From contig DESG01000055.1 of the NCBI GenBank assembly GCA_002361175.1, positions 505 to 12,142 on the forward strand: DNA of 11,638 bases. Reading direction: 5' to 3'. The position numbers and the translations under genes are program-made. The notes under the pieces are model-generated. The model was not told where the DNA came from. It ran no database searches and saw only the letters and a list, made by a program, of their open reading frames with translations. Position 1 is the first letter of the stretch. Each line of letters begins with the position of its first letter. Below are positions 5,919-11,638 of this stretch, piece by piece. The stretch is from Lachnoclostridium sp. UBA3320. Lineage in GTDB: Bacteria; Bacillota; Clostridia; Lachnospirales; Lachnospiraceae.

Positions 5919-7744
5919 TTGTCCTGTCTGCCTCCTCTCAATACTCCACAGCCATAGTGGTCACATCTTAGGCAGCGGCTTGCTTCCTGAAGTGCCTCTT
6001 CATCACTCATAGTATACTCAATACCTTCAAAATTATCTTTCCTTGCCCATGATTCTTTTTCTCCAAGATTGACACGTCCACACGGTATCTTATCATTTAA
6101 AAGAGGTTCTGGTATCTCGACATCTACAGAAATTTCATGGTTAAATCCAAGAAATTCATCAATATTTGCCGCTGCTACTTTGCCAGCAGCAATAGCTTTA
6201 ATCACTGTTGCAGGACCTGTTACACAGTCGCCGCCAGCATACATCCCCACACGATTTAATGCGCCAGAAGAATCTGCACACAACTGACCACGCCTTGTAG
6301 CAATGCCAGCTTTTTCAAATGGTGCTGATATTATATCCTGTCCTACAGCCATAATAATAATATCACATTCAAGCCTCTCTTCTGGTTTATTTGCTTTTCT
6401 AGGCGCAGGTCTTTTACCTCTTACAGGTCCAATAATTTGCGGCTGTACCCAAAGTGCCTTTGCATTGCCAGCTTTATCGGCTTCTATGCGAAGCGGTGCT
6501 TTTAATGTCAAAAGTTCAATACCTTCTGCAATCGCACCCTCTACTTCTGCTGGCAGTGCTGTCATATCCTCTTTGCGCCTACGATATACAATACTAACTG
6601 TCTTTGCATTAGAGCGAATTGCAGTTCTTGCACAGTCCATAGCCACATTGCCTCCGCCTACAACAAGTACACGCTTTCCTGTAAAATCTGGATAGTCATC
6701 GTCACCAATTTCACGCAGCATATCTACGGCTGAAATCACATTGCCGCTGTCTCCGCCATCTAAATCCAGTTTTTTTTCAGCGTGTGCTCCAATAGCAATA
6801 AATATAGCATTATATGTATTGTTGATTTTATTTAACTCATCTGTGCCAATATAAGTATTTAAACGTACCTCTACACCTGTTGAAAGAATTGCGTCAATAT
6901 CTTCTTTTAGTCTCTCACGTGGAAATCTATAATTTGGTATACCATAGCGCAGCATTCCTCCAAGTTGTGCCTTTTCTTCAAACACAGTTGTCTGATGCCC
7001 CATAAGTTGTAAGAAATATGCTGCTGTAAGACCAGCAGGACCACCACCAATAATAGCTACTTTTTTACCTGTAGGTGCTGCACACGCAGGAACAGGCACT
7101 GTATCTGCATTAGCTTTATCCATTACATAGTGCTTTATGCCACGTATATTTATTGAATCATCTATCATATTTCTTCTGCACCTCGCCTCACAAGGGTGCT
7201 CGCAGATTAATGCACATGCTGTAGGGAATGGGTTGTCTTTGCGTATCAGACTTACCGCATCATCACAACGCCCCTCTCCTGCCAATGCAATATAACCTGG
7301 TATGTCCACGTGCGCTGGACACAAAGTCACACATGGAATTGGCTGTTCAAATGTACCTGTACACTGATGGTCCCTTACATGTGATATGTAATCCTCCTTA
7401 AATCCTTCAAAGCCAGCAAGAACCATACGTGCTGACTCAAAACCGATAGCACAGTCCGCAGAGTTTTTAATATTAGTAGCTGTGTGTTCTATTAAATCAA
7501 GTGTTTCCATCGTAGCTGTATTGTCCAAAACACTCTCTAAAAGCTCTTCTAATATACCAAGCCCAATACGACATGGCACACACTTGCCACAAGTCTGCGC
7601 ATGACAGACTTTTAAAAACGCCAGCTGCATATCAACTGGACAGACTCCTGGCGGGTTTGCAATAATACGCTGTGAAAATTCTTTCATCAGCTTTTCCGTA
7701 GTAGAATTTACCTTATCTGTAGAAATTACTGATAACCTGCTCAT
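5912..7744 (-). CDS. NuoF-type 4Fe-4S domain fused to GltD/NfnB-like NAD(P)H oxidoreductase; hydrogenase partner
   Basis: The 610-residue cytoplasmic flavoprotein probably passes electrons between NAD(P)H and the downstream hydrogenase. Residues about 30-115 match the C-terminal 4Fe-4S part of NuoF/HydB (CGKCVPCR, Cys52, 55, 58, and SADC, Cys98), without the FMN/NADH-binding domain. Residues about 135-200 form a GltD-type iron-sulfur domain (CVTLCPAHVDIPGYI; CEHPCEARCRR). An FAD-binding GGGPAGLTAAYF lies at 233-244, and a second dinucleotide fold at VVGGGNVAMDCART (361-374), followed by VYRRRKEDM (386-394), an arginine-rich patch like those seen in NADPH-using relatives. The FAD-clasping GGDCVTGPATVIKAIAAGK is at 504-522. 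The C-terminus adds a cysteine group, CLRCDHYGC (591-599). AGGAGG (7751-7756) is 6 bases before the ATG. As first gene of the operon, with a 7-nt overlap into the hydrogenase, it is expected in 1:1 stoichiometry with it. NADH versus NADPH use and flavin-based bifurcation cannot be settled here. Confidence 0.88.
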   Translation of the reverse strand: MSRLSVISTDKVNSTTEKLMKEFSQRIIANPPGVCPVDMQLAFLKVCHAQTCGKCVPCRIGLGILEELLESVLDNTATMETLDLIEHTATNIKNSADCAIGFESARMVLAGFEGFKEDYISHVRDHQCTGTFEQPIPCVTLCPAHVDIPGYIALAGEGRCDDAVSLIRKDNPFPTACALICEHPCEARCRRNMIDDSINIRGIKHYVMDKANADTVPVPACAAPTGKKVAIIGGGPAGLTAAYFLQLMGHQTTVFEEKAQLGGMLRYGIPNYRFPRERLKEDIDAILSTGVEVRLNTYIGTDELNKINNTYNAIFIAIGAHAEKKLDLDGGDSGNVISAVDMLREIGDDDYPDFTGKRVLVVGGGNVAMDCARTAIRSNAKTVSIVYRRRKEDMTALPAEVEGAIAEGIELLTLKAPLRIEADKAGNAKALWVQPQIIGPVRGKRPAPRKANKPEERLECDIIIMAVGQDIISAPFEKAGIATRRGQLCADSSGALNRVGMYAGGDCVTGPATVIKAIAAGKVAAANIDEFLGFNHEISVDVEIPEPLLNDKIPCGRVNLGEKESWARKDNFEGIEYTMSDEEALQEASRCLRCDHYGCGVLRGGRQDKW

Positions 7745-7774
7745 ACCATACCTCCTCTTAATATAATAATTCTT

Positions 7775-7803
7775 ATTTTACTACGTTTTGACTAATATTG
7801 CAA
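7775..7803 (-). promoter_or_regulatory. Predicted sigma-A-type promoter of the flavoprotein-hydrogenase operon
   Basis: On the minus strand TTGCAA (7803-7798) and TAAAAT (7780-7775) are separated by exactly 17 bases. Transcription would begin around 7768, giving a leader of about 24 bases that ends in a strong AGGAGG. It lies back to back with the predicted chemoreceptor promoter. Confidence 0.5.
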
Positions 7804-7835
7804 AGACTGAATTATCTACTCAGCGAATTAATTGC

Positions 7836-7863
7836 TTGTACTATTATAAAGAAAATAGTATAA
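7836..7863. repeat. Inverted repeat spanning the chemoreceptor promoter
   Basis: TTGTACTATT (7836-7845) and AATAGTATAA (7854-7863) are inverted copies, nine of ten positions matching, around an 8-base centre ATAAAGAA. The inner seven bases of each arm match perfectly. The repeat fills the region from the -35 to within the -10 box, where a repressor dimer would block RNA polymerase. Confidence 0.45.
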
Positions 7864-7864
7864 T
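7836..7864 (+). promoter_or_regulatory. Predicted promoter of the chemoreceptor-glpK operon
   Basis: A perfect TATAAT (7859-7864) lies 17 bases after TTGTAC (7836-7841), a weak -35. A start near 7871 leaves a leader of about 37 bases. I found no sigma-28/SigD-type box (GCCGATAA-like -10), the usual alternative for chemotaxis genes. Confidence 0.5.
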
Positions 7865-7907
7865 AAAAGTACTAAATATATAAAAGAAAGAGAGGCAAAA
7901 GAATTTT

Positions 7908-9941
7908 ATGGGGAAAAAAAGAGAAAAAAAAGCACGTTCAAGAAGACGTATTGCAGACGAAATTCTTATACAGGTTGGTAATAGTGTTATTCTGGTATTT
8001 TTAGTGGTAGCAATAGTTGCTATTTTTATGATACAGTGGACTATTATGTCATCCAAAAAATCAGAGCTTACATTGCAGTCTGAGTCAGCATCAAACCAAC
8101 TTACTGGCTTTTTTGAAGAATATGCAAAAGCATCTGCACAGTTGGCGGTCAATCCAGAGATACAGCATGTGCTGACAGAAACAAAAGCGGGAAGTAATAT
8201 TTTAGATGCAGAAAAGATGGACACAGTAAAAAATAATCTGGCTAATATTGTAGAAACTGATTCTGAAAATATTATGACAACTTGGATTGCAGATATAGAC
8301 GCAAATGTTTTAACACAATCTGATGGATATACATCAGGGTCTGACTGGGAAATTACAGAACGTGTATGGTACAAGCCATGTATGGACACAGGCAGTACAG
8401 TATTGACAGAACCATATGTAGACCCTGCAAGTCAAAAAGTTATTTTAAGTGCTGTCACTCCAGTTTATAATGAAGCTGGCGGAGAAATAATTGGCGTAGC
8501 AGGTGTTGACGTTTCACTTGACCATCTAGATGTTATTATGGATGAATATAAGATAGGAAACAGGGGATATGTTTTTCTTATTTCTGCTGAAGGAACTATT
8601 ATTTACCACCCACAAGATGAAATGACACAGCAAAATATCTCAGAGATAGACATATCACAAAATGTTAAGGACACAGTAGCATCGGGGGAAGAAAAATTCT
8701 TAAAATATAAAGCAGATGGTACAACCAAGTATGGTGTTGCAGGTCCAGTAGGTACAACTGGTTATACAGTAATCAGTAATATGCCATTTTTGGAATACTA
8801 TGCACAGTTAATAAAAATGCTTATTGCATTGGTGGTTGTGTTTGTAGCAGGAACTATAATGATTGTATTTAGCATTAAGAGGAGTGCAGCAAATCTGACA
8901 AAACCTATTAAAGAATTGAATCATATAGCACAACAGCTTGCCGCAGGCGATTTAGATGTGCATCTTGAGATAACATCAGAGGACGAAATTGGTGAACTTG
9001 GAGAATCTATTGGAAAGACCGTAGCTAGGTTAAAGGAATATATTGTATACATAGATGAAACTGCAGAAGTTTTGGATAAAATTTCAAGCGGCAAACTGAG
9101 TATTGAACTGAAAAATGACTATGCTGGAGAATTTCAGAAAATAAAGAATGCTTTACTTAATATATCAAGTTCAATGCATAATGTAATGCAGGGCATTAGT
9201 GATAGTTCTAATCAGGTGTCAATCGGTGCATCGGAACTTGCAGAGGCTTCTCAGATGCTTGCGGAGGGTGCACAGACACAATCTGTGTCTGTAAAAGAAC
9301 TAGCTACAACAACTGCTACAGTTACAGAGCAGGTGCAAGAAAACCGCAAAGATGCTGAACTTTCAGTAAAGGCGACAATACACGTTACTGATATGATGGA
9401 ACAGAATCAGGATAATATGAAAATGATGATGGACGCTATGAATGAGATACGTGAAACATCACAGAAAGTTGTTGGTATTATTCAGACGATAGAAGAGATT
9501 GCTGAACAGACTAATTTATTATCACTGAATGCTTCTATAGAGGCAGCTCGTGCAGGAGAGCTTGGAAAAGGTTTTGCAGTAGTTGCTGATGAGATTGGAA
9601 AACTTGCTTCAGAAAGTTCAAAAGCAGCAAATGTAACAAAAGAATTAATAGGAGTTTCTATGGAAGAAATTAACAAAGGAAATGAAATTGCTGAAAATGT
9701 TATGATTTCTTTGGAAAAATCAGTGAGTGCAGTAAATGACGTAAATAACATGATTAAAAATACTGCTGAAAAAACAATACTTCAAGCAGAACATATGGAA
9801 CAAATCCGTAGCAGCATTGACCATATTGCTCAAGGCGTAAATGATAATTCTGCAGTATCAGAAGAGACTTATGCAACATCAGAGCAGCTTGCAAATCAGA
9901 CTATATTATTAAATGATTTAGTACAGAAGTTTGAACTTTAA
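7908..9941 (+). CDS. Methyl-accepting chemotaxis protein with dCache sensor domain
   Basis: This 677-residue transmembrane chemoreceptor should signal to CheW/CheA. A basic N-terminus precedes TM1 (about 23-44). The extracytoplasmic domain (about 45-300) is a double-Cache sensor. Its membrane-distal module carries Arg152, Trp154, Tyr155, Tyr170, Asp172 and Asp201 in the spacing known for the amino-acid-binding dCache_1AA motif. TM2 (about 303-324) leads to a HAMP domain (about 325-378) and a second HAMP-like segment (about 380-425). The long helical cytoplasmic domain has its conserved hairpin tip around residues 528-568 (EQTNLLSLNASIEAARAGE, then GFAVVADEIGKLA). No C-terminal NWETF-type CheR-docking pentapeptide is present; the protein ends in QKFEL. 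AGAGG (7891-7895) lies 12 bases before the ATG. glpK follows 26 bases after the stop with no terminator, so the two are probably co-transcribed. Confidence 0.93.
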   Translation: MGKKREKKARSRRRIADEILIQVGNSVILVFLVVAIVAIFMIQWTIMSSKKSELTLQSESASNQLTGFFEEYAKASAQLAVNPEIQHVLTETKAGSNILDAEKMDTVKNNLANIVETDSENIMTTWIADIDANVLTQSDGYTSGSDWEITERVWYKPCMDTGSTVLTEPYVDPASQKVILSAVTPVYNEAGGEIIGVAGVDVSLDHLDVIMDEYKIGNRGYVFLISAEGTIIYHPQDEMTQQNISEIDISQNVKDTVASGEEKFLKYKADGTTKYGVAGPVGTTGYTVISNMPFLEYYAQLIKMLIALVVVFVAGTIMIVFSIKRSAANLTKPIKELNHIAQQLAAGDLDVHLEITSEDEIGELGESIGKTVARLKEYIVYIDETAEVLDKISSGKLSIELKNDYAGEFQKIKNALLNISSSMHNVMQGISDSSNQVSIGASELAEASQMLAEGAQTQSVSVKELATTTATVTEQVQENRKDAELSVKATIHVTDMMEQNQDNMKMMMDAMNEIRETSQKVVGIIQTIEEIAEQTNLLSLNASIEAARAGELGKGFAVVADEIGKLASESSKAANVTKELIGVSMEEINKGNEIAENVMISLEKSVSAVNDVNNMIKNTAEKTILQAEHMEQIRSSIDHIAQGVNDNSAVSEETYATSEQLANQTILLNDLVQKFEL

Positions 9942-9967
9942 TAAGTAACAAAGCATGGAGAATTTTT

Positions 9968-11458
9968 ATGGACAAATATATTATGGCATTGGATGCTGGC
10001 ACAACAAGCAACCGCTGTATTTTATTCAATAAAAAAGGGCAAATTGTATCTATTGCACAAAAGGAATTTACACAGATTTTTCCTGCTCCAGGTTTAGTAG
10101 AGCATGATGCTAATGAAATCTGGTCTACACAGCTTGGAGTAGCAGTAGAAGCTATGTCAAAGGCTAGGATATCTGCTGAAGATATTGCGGCGATTGGTAT
10201 TACAAATCAGAGAGAAACTACTATTGTATGGGATAAAAAAACAGGAGAGCCAGTGTATAATGCTATAGTCTGGCAGTGCCGCAGAACCTCAGAATATTGT
10301 GATAGTTTAAAGAAAAAAGGGCTGACGGATATTTTTAGAAAAAAGACAGGACTTGTTATTGATGCCTATTTTTCAGCTACAAAACTAAAATGGATACTGG
10401 ACAATGTAGAAGGCGTTCGTGAGCGTGCAGAGAATGGTGAGCTTCTTTTTGGAACGGTTGACACATGGCTTATTTGGAAACTGACAAAGGGGCGAGTTCA
10501 TGTAACAGATTACTCCAATGCTTCACGTACTATGATGTACAATATTAATCAACTACAGTGGGATAAAGATATTTTAAAAGAACTTAATATTCCTCAGTGT
10601 ATGCTGCCACAAGTACATTCTTCTAGTGAACTGTATGGAATGACAGATGCATCTTTTCTTGGCGGCTCTATTCCAATTGGAAGTGCAGCAGGAGACCAGC
10701 AGGCAGCTCTTTTTGGGCAAAATTGTTTTAAAAAGGGAGAAACAAAAAACACATACGGCACTGGCTGTTTTCTTTTAATGAATACAGGAGAGACACCTGT
10801 GTTTTCAGAAAATGGACTTGTTACTACGATTGCATGGGGAATAGATGGAAAAGTAACTTATGCATTGGAAGGCTCTATTTTTATTGCAGGCGCTTGTGTA
10901 CAGTGGCTTCGGGATGAAATGCGGCTGATTGATTCAGCAATAGATTCTGAATATATGGCACAAAAAGTATCTGATACAAATGGATGTTACGTTGTCCCAT
11001 CATTTACGGGATTAGGTGCGCCTTACTGGAATCAATATGCAAGGGGAGTAGTCACAGGGTTGACACGTGGTGTTAATAAATATCATATAATACGAGCAAC
11101 ATTAGAATCTATTGCCTATCAAGTAAATGATGTACTACAGGCAATGGAAGCAGACTCTGGCATAAATCTTTCCGCTTTAAAAGTAGATGGTGGTGCTAGT
11201 TCAAATGATTTTTTAATGCAGGTACAGGCAGATATTATTAATGCTATTGTACTTAGACCAGAATGTGTAGAAAGCACTGCAATGGGAGCAGCATATCTTG
11301 CAGGACTTGCAGTGGGATATTGGAAAAATAAAGAAGAGATACTTGGCAATATAGTGGTTAATAAGAGCTTTAAGCCAAAGATAACAAAAGAGGAAAGGCA
11401 AAGGCGCATTAATGGCTGGAAGCGGGCTGTAAAGTGTGCCATTGCATGGACAGAGTAA
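9968..11458 (+). CDS. glpK: Glycerol kinase
   Basis: This cytoplasmic FGGY-family kinase phosphorylates glycerol with ATP to sn-glycerol-3-phosphate. Its 496 residues are the normal length. Visible: phosphate-binding DAGTTSNR (9-16); glycerol ligands Arg82-Glu83, Tyr134 and Asp243 (in AGDQQAALFGQ); an FGGY signature around YFSATKLKWIL (134-144); NTYGTG (261-266); and GGASSNDFLMQVQADI (408-423). Firmicute glycerol kinases usually have a histidine in the loop just before this Asp that PEP/HPr phosphorylates. Here the loop (about 222-237, YGMTDASFLGGSIPI) has no histidine and looks more like the enterobacterial form. GGAG (9957-9960) lies 7 bases before the ATG. It follows the chemoreceptor closely. 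No glpF, glpD or glpO is in view, and the strong terminator ends the operon. Confidence 0.96.
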   Translation: MDKYIMALDAGTTSNRCILFNKKGQIVSIAQKEFTQIFPAPGLVEHDANEIWSTQLGVAVEAMSKARISAEDIAAIGITNQRETTIVWDKKTGEPVYNAIVWQCRRTSEYCDSLKKKGLTDIFRKKTGLVIDAYFSATKLKWILDNVEGVRERAENGELLFGTVDTWLIWKLTKGRVHVTDYSNASRTMMYNINQLQWDKDILKELNIPQCMLPQVHSSSELYGMTDASFLGGSIPIGSAAGDQQAALFGQNCFKKGETKNTYGTGCFLLMNTGETPVFSENGLVTTIAWGIDGKVTYALEGSIFIAGACVQWLRDEMRLIDSAIDSEYMAQKVSDTNGCYVVPSFTGLGAPYWNQYARGVVTGLTRGVNKYHIIRATLESIAYQVNDVLQAMEADSGINLSALKVDGGASSNDFLMQVQADIINAIVLRPECVESTAMGAAYLAGLAVGYWKNKEEILGNIVVNKSFKPKITKEERQRRINGWKRAVKCAIAWTE

Positions 11459-11471
11459 AACTAAATTAGTT

Positions 11472-11519
11472 AAAGGTGATATATTTGTCTTTACATAAGA
11501 TAAATATATCACCTTTTTT
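11472..11519 (+). terminator. Strong intrinsic terminator after glpK
   Basis: AAAGGTGATATATTT (11472-11486) pairs with AAATATATCACCTTT (11502-11516). A G/T wobble and an inner TCTT/AAGA (11488-11491 with 11497-11500) extend this to about 20 pairs around a TACAT loop, and the T-run continues to 11519. It begins 13 bases after the glpK stop. Confidence 0.9.
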
Positions 11520-11638
11520 AGTTTTTATTATTTATTTTTGATTCTGATATTATAATGTTTAGTAAAGTTTCGCAAAGCTTAAAATATTTTTTTGTACAAA
11601 AGAAATGATTTTTTCTAAATTTTTTTAAAAAATTATGC

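Noticed and set aside
5912..7744. Naming the flavoprotein as glutamate synthase small subunit (gltD)
   Set aside because: No glutamate synthase large subunit is next to it, and the N-terminal NuoF-type cluster domain and hydrogenase overlap point to an electron-transfer role instead.
7745..7907. SigD/sigma-28 promoter for the chemoreceptor
   Set aside because: No GCCGATAA-like -10 box was found; a TATAAT with 17-base spacing explains the region better.
7844..8389. A 181-codon minus-strand open frame opposite the start of the chemoreceptor
   Set aside because: It lies opposite the well-supported chemoreceptor, shows no recognisable domain, and its Ser/Ile/Phe-rich composition is what the reverse of such a gene gives.
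11119..11512. Minus-strand open frames opposite the glpK 3' end
   Set aside because: They overlap the conserved GlpK C-terminal region and one crosses the terminator; no family resemblance.
11520..11638. Possible promoter or small RNA in the AT-rich tail
   Set aside because: TATAAT-like and TTGTAC-like strings occur but with poor spacing or no supported gene downstream; the composition alone would give them by chance.
1..11638. CRISPR array, tRNA, rRNA or riboswitch
   Set aside because: No regularly spaced direct repeats, cloverleaf-like segment or recognisable riboswitch core was seen on either strand.

Overview
The window looks like a chromosomal segment of a low-GC, anaerobic, motile Firmicute, most likely a Clostridia of the Lachnospiraceae type. 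The grounds are AT-rich intergenic DNA, strong AGGAGG-type ribosome binding sites, a GlgC/GlgD pair, a multi-cluster [FeFe] hydrogenase, and a chemoreceptor. The family assignment is inference; no rRNA or marker gene is present.

Layout. Positions 1 to about 280 hold the right end of an IscB-carrying IS200/IS605-superfamily element: the last 78 codons of iscB and a terminal hairpin. It abuts, and very probably interrupts, an FtsX-type ABC transporter permease gene. Only the C-terminal half of that gene remains (to 1605), followed by an intrinsic terminator. A minus-strand glycogen operon follows, glgC (4041-2836) then glgD (2839-1694), with overlapping stop and start. Next is a second minus-strand operon. 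It begins with a 610-aa flavoprotein that fuses a NuoF-type 4Fe-4S domain to a GltD/NfnB-like NAD(P)H oxidoreductase (7744-5912). This overlaps by 7 nt an M3-type [FeFe] hydrogenase (5918-4203). A divergent promoter region at 7745-7907 then leads into a plus-strand pair: a dCache methyl-accepting chemotaxis protein (7908-9941) and glycerol kinase (9968-11458). That pair is closed by a very strong terminator. The last 120 bases are AT-rich and hold no gene I can support.

How the genes work together. GlgC/GlgD make ADP-glucose for glycogen storage. The flavoprotein/hydrogenase pair looks like a compact two-gene system moving electrons between NAD(P)H and H2, perhaps with ferredoxin, to balance redox during fermentation. 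The chemoreceptor and GlpK are probably co-transcribed, linking a chemotactic input to glycerol metabolism.

Most noteworthy are the NuoF-fragment/GltD fusion coupled to the hydrogenase, the IscB element cut into a transporter gene, the chemoreceptor-GlpK pairing (GlpK appears to lack the HPr-phosphorylated histidine usual in Firmicutes), and inverted repeats lying on two predicted promoters. I found no clearly unprecedented system.
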